A DNA stretch of 64,000 nt from DATBHM01 sp963772375 (lineage in GTDB: Bacteria; Actinomycetota; UBA4738; JACQTL01). This document shows positions 34,325 through 43,057 of this stretch, piece by piece. A program made the position numbers and the translations under genes. Location of the stretch: positions 186,001-250,000 of the forward strand of contig CAVYXG010000004.1 in NCBI GenBank assembly GCA_963772375.1, in the 5' to 3' direction. The notes under the pieces are model-generated. The model worked only from the letters and a program-made list of their open reading frames with translations. It did not search any database and had not been told where the DNA came from. The number at the start of each line of letters is the position of its first letter. The first letter of the stretch is position 1.

Positions 34325-35701
34325 TCACTCGACCGACTGCAGCGCCGCCGCCCGGTGCGACGGCACGCGCGACCACACGATGAACGCCGCCCCCAACGCC
34401 AGATAGAACACCGCGAGGATGAACGTCCCCGTCCGGAAACCGATCGCCAGCACGGCCGGGAAGAACGCGCCGAACACCCACGCCAGCTGGAACACCACCT
34501 CGTACCGCACGAACACCCGCCCCTGCGCGCCGCCCGGCGCGTGCCGCTGCATCAGGCTCTGGAACGCGAGCCGCCCGAACTCGGTCGACATCCCGGCCAG
34601 CAGCCCGAATGCCGCCAGCAGCCACGGCCCGTACTCGACGAACGCCAGCAGCGCAGCCGCCCCCGCGACGAACAGCGACGCCAGCACCACCGCGCCGTCC
34701 CGCTTCAGCGCCGACAACCGGGGCGCGATCAGGTCGCCCACGAACGTCCCGGCGAACCCGGCCGCCAGCACCAGCCCGAAGGTGGCCTTCGAGGTGGGGT
34801 GCCCGGTCTTCACGCCGTGCGCGCGGATGGCGAACGCCACGAGGAACACCAGGAACCCGTTCGCCGCCCGGAGGCCTGCCGTCGCCGCCGCCGGCAACGT
34901 GAGCGCGGGGATGTTCCCGCGCTTGCCGACGGCGTCGAGGCCGGTCTCGACCGTCTTCGGTGGCGCCTCGGCCGGCACACGGGGAAGTCGCAGGACCAGC
35001 AGGGCGGCCCCCACGTAGGCGATCGTCGCCAGGACCAGCACCGCGGCCGCGCCCCCGAGGTGCGCCGCGAGGATGCCGGGCACGGCGGCCACGCCGCCGG
35101 CGATGATCCCCTGGCGGTTCATCTTGGCGTTCGCCTGGACGAGCGCCTCGCCGTGCTCGGCATAGGCCGTCGTCAGGCCGTTCTTGGTGATCGAGTGCAC
35201 GCGGGACAGCACCAGCAGCAGGAACGCCGTCGGGAACAGCAGCGGCGTGTCGAAGTTCGGCGCGGCGACCAGGGCGACGACCGCGCGGCCGGCGGCGGCG
35301 CCGAACGCGATGGCTCGACGGAACCCCCCGCGGTCGAGCAGCGGCACCATGAGCGGCGCCGCGAGCGCCAGCGGCGCCATGGTGAGCGCCAGGTACAGGG
35401 CGACCTTCACCTTGGCCTCCCCGACCGGGATCGAGAAGAACACCGAGTCGGCCAGCGCGATCGCGACCAGCGCGTCGCCGGCCACGCTCGCCATGTGCAC
35501 GAGCGTGTAGGCGTCGAGCGGCTGGTCGCTTCCCCACATCCGCTGGAGCGGCCGTGTGGCCCGTTCGGCCAGGTGAACGAGCCACAGCACGCCCCGTGCG
35601 GCCAGGTCGAGCGCGCCGTGAGCCCGGCTCTTCGGCCTCGGGGACGACGCCCCGGACGAACGCGACGGGGAGCGCGTCGGCGGACCGGAGGAGCGGCGCA
35701 C
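34325..35701 (-). CDS. major facilitator superfamily transporter
   Basis: 458 residues with about 12 membrane helices after a basic N-terminal tail of about 50 residues. Landmarks are the DGxxRR-like RGGFRRAIAFG loop, TKNGLTTAYAEHGEALVQAN, an NGFLVFLVAF helix and a second-half LLAGMSTEFGRLAFQSLMQR. The substrate cannot be read. It begins 12 nt after the end of gatB on the same strand, so the two are probably co-transcribed. Confidence 0.8.
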   Translation of the reverse strand: MRRSSGPPTRSPSRSSGASSPRPKSRAHGALDLAARGVLWLVHLAERATRPLQRMWGSDQPLDAYTLVHMASVAGDALVAIALADSVFFSIPVGEAKVKVALYLALTMAPLALAAPLMVPLLDRGGFRRAIAFGAAAGRAVVALVAAPNFDTPLLFPTAFLLLVLSRVHSITKNGLTTAYAEHGEALVQANAKMNRQGIIAGGVAAVPGILAAHLGGAAAVLVLATIAYVGAALLVLRLPRVPAEAPPKTVETGLDAVGKRGNIPALTLPAAATAGLRAANGFLVFLVAFAIRAHGVKTGHPTSKATFGLVLAAGFAGTFVGDLIAPRLSALKRDGAVVLASLFVAGAAALLAFVEYGPWLLAAFGLLAGMSTEFGRLAFQSLMQRHAPGGAQGRVFVRYEVVFQLAWVFGAFFPAVLAIGFRTGTFILAVFYLALGAAFIVWSRVPSHRAAALQSVE

Positions 35702-35713
35702 CGCCCTGCTCCG

Positions 35714-37174
35714 CTAGGAGGGTCCGGAGAGCCGGTCGCGCAGCAACTGCTGCACGAGCTGGGGGTTGGCCGAGCCGCGCGTCTTCTTCATGGCCTGTCC
35801 GACCAGGAACCCGATCGCGGTGTCCTTGCCGCCGCGGAACTGGGCGACCGGCTCCGGGTTCTCGGCGACGACCTCGTCGATCACCGCCCCGAGCGCGCCC
35901 TCGTCACTCACCTGGCGCAGGCCGTGCGTCTCGACGATCGACTCGATCGGGTCGCCCGAGGCGAACGCCTCCCCGAGGACGGTCTTCGCGCCCGTCGACG
36001 AGACGGCGCCGTCGGCGAGCAGCTTCGCCAGGTCGGCGATGTGGGTGGGCTCCAGCTTGCTGAACTCGAGCTCGGTTCCGGTCTCGTTCACCGCCGCGGC
36101 CACGTCCTGGGTCAGCCAGTTGGCGGCCTGCGCGGCCGGGGCTCCGAGACGGACGGCCTCCTCGAAGAACGCTGCGGTGTGCCGCGAGCCGGCCAGCAGC
36201 CGCGCCTGCGCCGGCTTCATCGAGTACTCATCGGCGAACCGCTGCCGCCGCGTCGCCGGCAGCTCCGGCAGCGACCCCCTGATCTCCTCAATCCACTCCG
36301 GCGAGGGTTCGAGCGGCGGGAGGTCGGGCTCCGGGAAGTACCGGTAGTCGAACGCGAACTCCTTGCTGCGCAACGGATGCGTGGCGCCGCCGTCCTCGTC
36401 CCAGTGTCGCGTCTCCTGGACCAGCGACCCACCGTCCTCGAGCACGCCGACCTGCCGCGCCGACTCGTGGCGGACGGCCCGTTCCAGCGAACGGATCGAG
36501 TTGAGGTTCTTGATCTCGACCTTCACGCCGAGCTCAGAGGAGCCCGCCGGGCGGACGCTGACGTTGGCGTCGCACCGGAGCGACCCCTCCTCCATGCGGA
36601 CGTCGCTGACGCCGAGCGCCTCGAGCGTGGCCCGGAGCTCGGTGAGGTAGGCGCGGGCTTCGTCGGCCGACCGCATGTCGGGCTCGCTCACGACCTCGAC
36701 CAGGGGAACCCCCGCCCGGTTGTAGTCCACCAGCGAGTAGTCGGCACCGGCGATCCGGCCGGACTGCCCGACGTGCGTGGTCTTGCCGGTGTCCTCCTCC
36801 ATGTGCACCCGGGTGATGCCGATGGTCCTCGCCGAGCCGCCGGGCAGCTCGATGTCGAGGTGGCCGCCCACGCAGATCGGCAGGTCGTACTGCGAGATCT
36901 GGAAGTTCTTCGGCATGTCCGGATAGAAGTAGTTCTTGCGGTGGAACAGCGAGTGCGGCGCGATCTCCGAGCCGAGCGCCAAGCCGATCCGGATGATGTA
37001 CTCGATCGCCTTCTGGTTGGGAACCGGCAGCGTCCCGGGCTGCCCCAGGCACACCGCACAGACGTTCGTGTTGGGCTCTGCTCCGAATGCATTGGCGCAG
37101 CCGCAGAACATCTTCGTGGCCGTGGAGAGCTCGACGTGGCACTCCAGTCCGATGACCGTCTCCCAGTCCGTCAT
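35714..37174 (-). CDS. gatB: Asp/Glu-tRNA amidotransferase subunit B
   Basis: 486 residues, the usual length. GatB binds misacylated Glu-tRNA-Gln or Asp-tRNA-Asn and, with GatA and GatC, converts it to the amide form. The cradle domain opens VIGLECHVELSTATKMFCGC; the zinc Cys are in CGC and VCAVCLGQPG. FHRKNYFYPDMPKNFQISQY and VEIKNLNSIRSLERAV follow, and the C-terminal helical/YqeY-like tail (GFLVGQAMKKTRGSANPQLV) is complete. gatC and gatA lie 8 kb away in the same direction rather than adjacent. Confidence 0.96.
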   Translation of the reverse strand: MTDWETVIGLECHVELSTATKMFCGCANAFGAEPNTNVCAVCLGQPGTLPVPNQKAIEYIIRIGLALGSEIAPHSLFHRKNYFYPDMPKNFQISQYDLPICVGGHLDIELPGGSARTIGITRVHMEEDTGKTTHVGQSGRIAGADYSLVDYNRAGVPLVEVVSEPDMRSADEARAYLTELRATLEALGVSDVRMEEGSLRCDANVSVRPAGSSELGVKVEIKNLNSIRSLERAVRHESARQVGVLEDGGSLVQETRHWDEDGGATHPLRSKEFAFDYRYFPEPDLPPLEPSPEWIEEIRGSLPELPATRRQRFADEYSMKPAQARLLAGSRHTAAFFEEAVRLGAPAAQAANWLTQDVAAAVNETGTELEFSKLEPTHIADLAKLLADGAVSSTGAKTVLGEAFASGDPIESIVETHGLRQVSDEGALGAVIDEVVAENPEPVAQFRGGKDTAIGFLVGQAMKKTRGSANPQLVQQLLRDRLSGPS

Positions 37175-37218
37175 GACCGCAGAAGCGTAACCGGTCGCCC
37201 GCGCCGCGGGCCCCGCTC

Positions 37219-38580
37219 TCAAAGGCCCGCCAGGGGGGCGTGACGGGGCCACGGGCGGGCCTGTTCGAGCTGCTTCGCCACCGACAGCAGGAGCGCCTCG
37301 CCGCCGTTCGGGGCGACGAGCTGCACCGCGATCGGGGTGCCCCTCGAGTGCATCCCGGCCGGGACGGAGGCGCCCGGATACTGCGCGAAGTTCCATGCGC
37401 CGGCGAACGGCACCCACCTCGCGTTCTGCCAGAAGTTCGCCCGCCACGACGTGTCCGGCCACCCGGCGGCCTCGAGCGGCTGCTTCGTCATCATCGGCGT
37501 CACCAGCACGTCGAACCGCTGGAAGAACTGCGCAGCCCGCTCCTTGAACCGATCCCGGTCCTGCTGGCGGACCCGGCCCAGCCGCTCGAGCGTCCGGCCG
37601 ATCTGGGCGTGGCGGCGCTGACGGGGTTCGAGCTTCGACTCGTCGAGGCCCTTCGTCTCGTCGGCCGTGGCCGCACAGAACCACGCCACGATGGCGTTCG
37701 CCGCGGACTGCGAGTAGGGCGGGTCGGCGCGAGTGACGTGATGGCCGGCGCCGGCCAAGGCCTTCGCCGTCGCGTCGACGGCAGCGAGGATCTCGGGATC
37801 CACCTTCACGCCGGGAAGCGGGACCTTGGTCGAGACCGCGATGCGGAGCTTCCCGGCCGGCGGCTCGACTGTGGCGAAGGACGGGTCGGCCGCCATCACC
37901 GAGAGCAGCAGCGCCGCGTCGTCGACCGTCGTCGCGAGCGGGCCGTTCTCCGCCAGGCCGCGCCAGCTGCTGATGCCGACGCCGCTCGGCACGACCCCCA
38001 TTCCCGGCTTGATCCCGAACAGCCCGCAGCACGCCGACGGGATCCGGATCGAGCCCAACCCGTCGTTCCCGTGCGCGGCCGGCACCATCGCTGCCGCGAC
38101 GGCCGCCGCGCTGCCCCCGCTCGACCCCCCCGGCGTCCGCTCGAGGTCCCACGGGTTCCGGGCGACGCCCCACACGTCCTCGGTGGTCCCCCACACGCCG
38201 AGCTCCGGCATGCGGGTGATGCCGACCACGACCGCGCCGGCCGCGCGAAGTCGCCTGACGACCTCGTGGTCCTCCGTCGCCGGGTCGGTCGTTGTCTGCG
38301 GGCAGCCGAACCGCGTCGGCTCGCCCTCCACCGCGACGTTGTCCTTGATCGCGACCGGAACCCCGGCGAGCGGCAGGTCGGCCAGATCCCCCCGCGCCGC
38401 CACCGCCTCAGCCTCCGCGAGCGCCCGCTCCCCTCGGAGCCGCACGAACGCCCCGACACGACCGTTCAGGGACTCGATCTGCTCGAGGTGCTCGCGAACC
38501 GCGTCGGCAGGAGTCGCCGAACCCGTCCTGACCGCCTCGGCGATCTCGCCCGCGGTCCTACCAACCAGCCTGCCCGCCAT
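37219..38580 (-). CDS. amidase-signature family hydrolase
   Basis: 453 residues from the ATG at 38580 (GAGGAG upstream). The Ser-cisSer-Lys triad is in PVAIKDNVAVEG and TPGGSSGGSAAAVAAAMVP. It ends 44 nt before gatB and reads with it. It is not GatA: the true gatA is at 45216 next to gatC, and this protein lacks GatA's typical C-terminal region. It hydrolyses an amide of unknown identity. Confidence 0.85.
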   Translation of the reverse strand: MAGRLVGRTAGEIAEAVRTGSATPADAVREHLEQIESLNGRVGAFVRLRGERALAEAEAVAARGDLADLPLAGVPVAIKDNVAVEGEPTRFGCPQTTTDPATEDHEVVRRLRAAGAVVVGITRMPELGVWGTTEDVWGVARNPWDLERTPGGSSGGSAAAVAAAMVPAAHGNDGLGSIRIPSACCGLFGIKPGMGVVPSGVGISSWRGLAENGPLATTVDDAALLLSVMAADPSFATVEPPAGKLRIAVSTKVPLPGVKVDPEILAAVDATAKALAGAGHHVTRADPPYSQSAANAIVAWFCAATADETKGLDESKLEPRQRRHAQIGRTLERLGRVRQQDRDRFKERAAQFFQRFDVLVTPMMTKQPLEAAGWPDTSWRANFWQNARWVPFAGAWNFAQYPGASVPAGMHSRGTPIAVQLVAPNGGEALLLSVAKQLEQARPWPRHAPLAGL

Positions 38581-38671
38581 CCGCGACTCCTCGCTGATCA
38601 CGGCTGCCGAGCCCACACCCGGCCCCAGCATCCGACCTGGAGCCTCAGCATGACAAGCCGCGACCCCCGAT

Positions 38672-38709
38672 TTGACAGGTACGGCTGCCCGTCTTAACTT
38701 AGCGCAGTT
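38672..38709 (+). promoter_or_regulatory. sigma-70-type promoter with overlapping inverted repeat
   Basis: TTGACA at 38672-38677, a 17-nt spacer and TAACTT at 38695-38700 form a near-consensus promoter for the MMPL-TetR pair. AACT at 38696 and AGTT at 38706 form a short inverted repeat over the -10 box and start site, a fitting place for TetR-type repressor binding. Confidence 0.6.
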
Positions 38710-38774
38710 CAGTTAGGTGTGTTAGGAGAACGTGGTTCACCCGACACGCCGGGAGCGAGAAGGAGGGAGCCGGG

Positions 38775-41033
38775 ATGCTTCGACGACTTGGGGAGTTCAC
38801 GGTCCGGCGGCGGTGGTGGGTGCTGATCGGGTCGCTCGCGGTCTTCGTCGCCGCGGGGGCGTTCGGCGGCAAGGTCGCCCAGTCGCTGTCGTCCGGCGGG
38901 TTCGACGACCCGGGCTCGGAGTCGAGCCGGGCGGCATCGCTCCTGCAGTCGGAGTTCCACGGCGGCAACCCGAACATCGTCCTGCTGGTGCACGCGAAGC
39001 ACGGCACGGTGAACGACCCGGCCATCACGTCGGCCGGCGCCGGGCTGACCCGTCGGCTCGCCGGCGAGCCCGGCCTCGAAACCGTGGTCTCGTACTGGTC
39101 GCTCCGGGATGCGCCCCCGCTCGCCGGCCGCGACGGAACCGAGGCCCTGATCCTCGGCCGCATCGCCGGCACGGATGACGCCGTTCGGGACCGCGTCGAG
39201 ATCCTGAGCCCGAAGTATTCGATCGACCGGCAGGCGTTCACCGTCGGCGTGGGCGGCCGGGCAGAGGTGTTCCGGCAGGTGGGGACCACGGTCGAACACG
39301 ACCTCCGCAAGGCCGAAGCGATCTCCATCCCGATCACGCTCGTGCTGCTGATCCTGGTGTTCGGCAGCGTGGTCGCGGCCGGCCTGCCGCTGCTGATCGG
39401 CGGGTTCGCCATCGTGGGGACCTTCGCCGCCCTGCAGGCCATCTCGAGCTTCACGCAGGTGTCGATCTTCTCGCTGAACCTCACCACGGCCATGGCGCTC
39501 GGCCTCGGGATCGACTACGCGCTCTTCATCGTGTCGCGGTACCGCGAGGAGATGCGCCGCGGCCTGGAGCCACACGCGGCCGTGGTGCGGTCCGTCGAGA
39601 CCGCAGGGCGCACCGTGCTGTTCAGCGCGATGACGGTCTGCGCGTCGATGCTGGCCCTGATCCTGTTCCCGCTGGCGTTCCTGCGCTCGTTCGCCGACGC
39701 GGGGGTCGCGGTGCTGATCCTCGCGGCGGTGGGCGCGCTCGTCCTCCTACCGGCCATGCTCGCAGTGCTGGGCCGCCGGGTGGACTCGCTGGTGCTCTTC
39801 CACCGCAAGCCCAAGCCCGAGGGAACGGGCTTCTGGCACCGGCTGGCCACGGTCGTCATGCGCCGCCCGCTCCCCATCGCGGCCGCGATCGTGGCCCTGC
39901 TGCTGTTCCTGGGGGGTCCGTTCCTGCGCGTGAACTTCGGCCTGCCGGACGACCGCGTGCTCCCGGCGACGGCGTCCAGCCGCGTGGTGCAGGACCGGAT
40001 CCGGACGCAGTTCACATCGCGGGAGATCAATGCGGTGCCGGTGGTGGCGCCGGCGATCGGCGAGGTCGCGTCGCGGACCGGCGGGATCACCGCGTATGCG
40101 ACGCGCCTGTCCACGGTGCCGGGGGTCGCCCGCGTGGACGCGGTCACCGGGTCCTACGCCCGCGGGCGCCGGGTGCTGGGCCCCAATCCGACGTCGGTGC
40201 GGTTCCGATCCGCGAACGCCACCTGGCTCTCCGTGGTCCCGGACGTCGAACCGCTGTCCGATGCCGGGGAGACGCTGGTGCGCGACGTCCGGGCCGTGCC
40301 GGCGCCCTTCCACGTCCTGGTCGGGGGCGACGCGGCGCAACTGGTCGACTCGAAGCATGCGCTGTTCGGGATGCTGCCGATCGCGCTCGGGCTGATCGGG
40401 CTCATCACGTTCGTCGTGCTGTTCCTCATGACGGGCTCGGTGGTGCTCCCGCTGAAGGCCATCGTGATGAACCTGCTGTCGCTGACCGCGACGTTCGGGG
40501 CGATGGTGTGGATCTTCCAGGAGGGTCACCTGTCGGGGCTGCTCAACTTCACCCCCACCGGGCTCATCGACACGACCACGCCGATCACGATGTTCTGCAT
40601 CGCGTTCGGGCTGTCGATGGACTACGAGGTGTTCCTGCTGTCCAGGATCCGGGAGGAGTACCTCCGGTCGGGCGACAACACGCGGGCGGTCGCGCTCGGA
40701 CTCGAGCGGACCGGCGGGCTGGTCACGGCCGCGGCCGGCCTCCTGGCCGTCGTGTTCATCGCATTCGCGACCTCGCAGATCACGTTCATCAAGCTGCTCG
40801 GGGTCGGGCTGGCGCTGGCCGTCGTCCTCGACGCCACGCTGATCCGGGGAACCCTCGTGCCGGCGTTCATGCGGATGGCCGGCGACTGGAACTGGTGGGC
40901 CCCGCGATGGATGCGCCGGCTGCACGACCGGATCGGGTTCTCCGAGGCGCCCTCCGAGCCGGCCGGTCCCGTCGCGCACGAGCCGGTCGGTCGTGGCACC
41001 GCGCCGACCCGCGTGGGAGAGTTGGCCTCGTGA
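38775..41033 (+). CDS. MMPL-family RND transporter
   Basis: 752 residues. The ATG at 38775 follows AAGGAGGGAG. Two sets of six membrane helices and two extracytoplasmic loops form the RND fold. The proton-relay motifs are GLGIDYALFIVSRYREEMRR in the first half and GLSMDYEVFLLSRIREEYLR in the second. MMPL proteins export lipids or drugs using the proton gradient. The stop overlaps the start of the TetR gene (GTGA), so the two genes form an operon that the regulator probably controls. Confidence 0.92.
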   Translation: MLRRLGEFTVRRRWWVLIGSLAVFVAAGAFGGKVAQSLSSGGFDDPGSESSRAASLLQSEFHGGNPNIVLLVHAKHGTVNDPAITSAGAGLTRRLAGEPGLETVVSYWSLRDAPPLAGRDGTEALILGRIAGTDDAVRDRVEILSPKYSIDRQAFTVGVGGRAEVFRQVGTTVEHDLRKAEAISIPITLVLLILVFGSVVAAGLPLLIGGFAIVGTFAALQAISSFTQVSIFSLNLTTAMALGLGIDYALFIVSRYREEMRRGLEPHAAVVRSVETAGRTVLFSAMTVCASMLALILFPLAFLRSFADAGVAVLILAAVGALVLLPAMLAVLGRRVDSLVLFHRKPKPEGTGFWHRLATVVMRRPLPIAAAIVALLLFLGGPFLRVNFGLPDDRVLPATASSRVVQDRIRTQFTSREINAVPVVAPAIGEVASRTGGITAYATRLSTVPGVARVDAVTGSYARGRRVLGPNPTSVRFRSANATWLSVVPDVEPLSDAGETLVRDVRAVPAPFHVLVGGDAAQLVDSKHALFGMLPIALGLIGLITFVVLFLMTGSVVLPLKAIVMNLLSLTATFGAMVWIFQEGHLSGLLNFTPTGLIDTTTPITMFCIAFGLSMDYEVFLLSRIREEYLRSGDNTRAVALGLERTGGLVTAAAGLLAVVFIAFATSQITFIKLLGVGLALAVVLDATLIRGTLVPAFMRMAGDWNWWAPRWMRRLHDRIGFSEAPSEPAGPVAHEPVGRGTAPTRVGELAS

Positions 41034-41680
41034 GCCAGGCAGCCGTCGAACCGTCGTCCACGGCCCCTCGGCGCCGCCGCGCGCCGAGGGGCCAGGGCGA
41101 ACGCCTCCGCGAGGAGATCATCGACGCCACCGAGCGCCTGCTGATCGAGAAGGGCGACCAGGACGCGGTGTCCATCCGCGCGGTGGCCGACGCCGTCGGC
41201 GTCACTCCCCCGTCGATCTACCTGCACTTCGCCGACAAGAACGACCTGATCTTCGCCGTCTGCGAACGCCACTTCGCGCGATTCGACGCGGTGCTGCAGG
41301 AGGCTCGCGACGCGCACGAGGACCCGGTCCAGTCGCTGCTGGCGTGCGGCCACGCGTACGTGCGGTTCGGGCTCGAGAACCCCGAGCAGTACCGCATCCT
41401 GTTCATGACGAAGCCGCAGCAGACGCCCGATTCGTGGACGGCCGAGAAGGTCATGGGGAGCGCGGCGTTCGAGCACCTCGTCGAGGCGGTCGCGGAGGCG
41501 ATCGAGGCGATCGGCGTCCAGCCACGGCCCGACCCGGTGTTCGTGTCGATCTCGCTGTGGTCGATCGCGCACGGGATCACGTCGCTGCTGCTGACCCACC
41601 CGAACTTCCCCTGGCCCGATCAGGAGCAGCTGGTCGGGTACGTGCTTCGCATGCCGGTCGAGGGCCTCGTCCCGCGTTGA
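41030..41680 (+). CDS. TetR-family transcriptional regulator
   Basis: 216 residues from a GTG at 41030 that overlaps the transporter stop. The N-terminal HTH is REEIIDATERLLIEKGDQDA followed by RAVADAVGVTPPSIYLHFAD. The C-terminal ligand domain has the EHPEQYRILF-like LENPEQYRILFMTKP segment. Translational coupling to an exporter is typical of regulators that sense the exported compound; the inverted repeat over the -10 box is the probable operator. Confidence 0.92.
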   Translation: MSQAAVEPSSTAPRRRRAPRGQGERLREEIIDATERLLIEKGDQDAVSIRAVADAVGVTPPSIYLHFADKNDLIFAVCERHFARFDAVLQEARDAHEDPVQSLLACGHAYVRFGLENPEQYRILFMTKPQQTPDSWTAEKVMGSAAFEHLVEAVAEAIEAIGVQPRPDPVFVSISLWSIAHGITSLLLTHPNFPWPDQEQLVGYVLRMPVEGLVPR

Positions 41681-41743
41681 GTGCACGCCGAATGGCTCGG
41701 ACCGGTGTCGGCCGGGGAGCAAGGTAGGCGCCGACGGGCGTAC

Positions 41744-42454
41744 TTATCCCGATCCGTCGAGCGAGCACTCCGAGGCCGGGACCTGTGACCCATCGAACCG
41801 CAAACCAACGAGGCCAGTAGCTTCCGTTCCTGAATCCAACGGGAAGACAGTCCAACCATATCCGTTGCCATCAACAGCAGCGGGAATGGGGTGGGTCTGA
41901 GAGACGACCTGCTTCCCAGAGTCCAGATCGAGAATGACCTTGGCGACTTCACTTACAGCGACCCCCCACACAACAACGTGCGCGCTGGCACCTGAGCCTA
42001 TCGTCATTTGCCCGAAGGCGCACGTAGGTGCGTACATCCGGACGTAAGGCCGGTCCGACATTCCGGTGTCGGTCGAAAATGTGACGGTCAGACCCTGATC
42101 GCTGTTCTGTGCTGTGAAGGTCCATCCGTCGCCAGAGTCAAGCGTGGCCACTGCTCCCACGGCCACAGGCGGAGGCGACGGCGTGCGTCGGGCCTCCGTT
42201 GAGGGAGACGCTGTCCCCGATGACGCACCTCCAAGAGATCGACCATCTGACGCACCCGACGGCACGAATTGAAGCAGCACTACCACTCCAATTACACTTG
42301 CGCACGCCCCGACCACGATCGCAGCCACCCTCTTACTTCGGGCAGGCTCCGAACGAAATGAGAGAAGGTTTGATGAGGCTGCGTTCTCCCATACCTCTGC
42401 GTCCGGCGTCAGCCGATCAATCGCAGAGAGAGCATTGTGGATCCGCTTGTTCAT
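41744..42454 (-). CDS. membrane-anchored protein, probable anti-sigma partner
   Basis: 236 residues. A cytoplasmic N-terminus of about 40 residues and one membrane helix (VAAIVVGACASVIGVVVLLQ) precede a Ser/Thr/Pro-rich linker and an extracellular beta-rich domain. The ATG overlaps the stop of the ECF sigma gene. That arrangement and topology suggest an anti-sigma or sigma-controlled surface protein, although no ZAS-type zinc motif (HxxxCxxC) is present. Base composition is less GC-rich than the backbone, pointing to transfer. Confidence 0.55.
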   Translation of the reverse strand: MNKRIHNALSAIDRLTPDAEVWENAASSNLLSFRSEPARSKRVAAIVVGACASVIGVVVLLQFVPSGASDGRSLGGASSGTASPSTEARRTPSPPPVAVGAVATLDSGDGWTFTAQNSDQGLTVTFSTDTGMSDRPYVRMYAPTCAFGQMTIGSGASAHVVVWGVAVSEVAKVILDLDSGKQVVSQTHPIPAAVDGNGYGWTVFPLDSGTEATGLVGLRFDGSQVPASECSLDGSG

Positions 42455-42951
42455 TGGACGCCCTCCTCCTGATCGAGTAGCGCCTGAAGGCGCCGACGCG
42501 CCCTGTACAGATGTACCCGCACTGTGGGCGGCGCCATTCCCAACATTCGGGCAATCTCATGACTTCGGAACTCAAGACCATCGGCCAAGTAAACGATCAC
42601 TCGCTGATTTGGGGAGAGTTGGCGTAGGAGTGAAAGAACAAGAATCGAGTCATTCAGTCGATTGTCGCCGACCGTCCCCACGTCTTCCACTGGAGGTGTG
42701 AATCTCGTCCGGTCCCTGAGCTCATTCACCGCGACCCTGAAGGCTGTTGTATAGAGCCATGGGACAAGCCTTCGGATGCGACTCATGTTCTGGAGGGCTC
42801 GGGCGAATGCCTCGGCCACAGCATCGTCCGCGAGACTCCGGTCGCCGCCCACCATGACAAGAACTGCGCGCCAGAGAGCGGGACCGACCTGCTCGAAGGT
42901 ACGGGCGACTTCTTCCCTGAACTCTGCCCCGTCGGCAACCCGCATCTCCAT
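42451..42951 (-). CDS. ECF-type RNA polymerase sigma factor
   Basis: 166 residues and complete. Region 2: ALWRAVLVMVGGDRSLADDA, VAEAFARALQNMSR, VPWLYTTAFRVAVNELRDR. Region 4: LSPNQRVIVYLADGLEFRSH, EIARMLGMAPPTVRVHLYRA. It directs RNA polymerase to a stress or surface regulon. It overlaps the membrane-anchored gene downstream by 4 nt. Copy 2 of the ISAzo13-type element sits 107 bp upstream, in or near its promoter. Confidence 0.9.
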   Translation of the reverse strand: MEMRVADGAEFREEVARTFEQVGPALWRAVLVMVGGDRSLADDAVAEAFARALQNMSRIRRLVPWLYTTAFRVAVNELRDRTRFTPPVEDVGTVGDNRLNDSILVLSLLRQLSPNQRVIVYLADGLEFRSHEIARMLGMAPPTVRVHLYRARRRLQALLDQEEGVQ

Positions 42952-43057
42952 GCCCCTATAGAGCGTCCACCTGGCGAAACTGCTTACACCGATGCCAAGG
43001 AGTGATCAATGGCTCTTGGGGTGAGAGCGCTCAGGACCGCCTGTCCATCTTGCCTTA

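Noticed and set aside
37219..38580. The amidase next to gatB called as gatA
   Set aside because: A better gatA lies beside gatC at 45216. This protein has the amidase triad but not the GatA C-terminal pattern.
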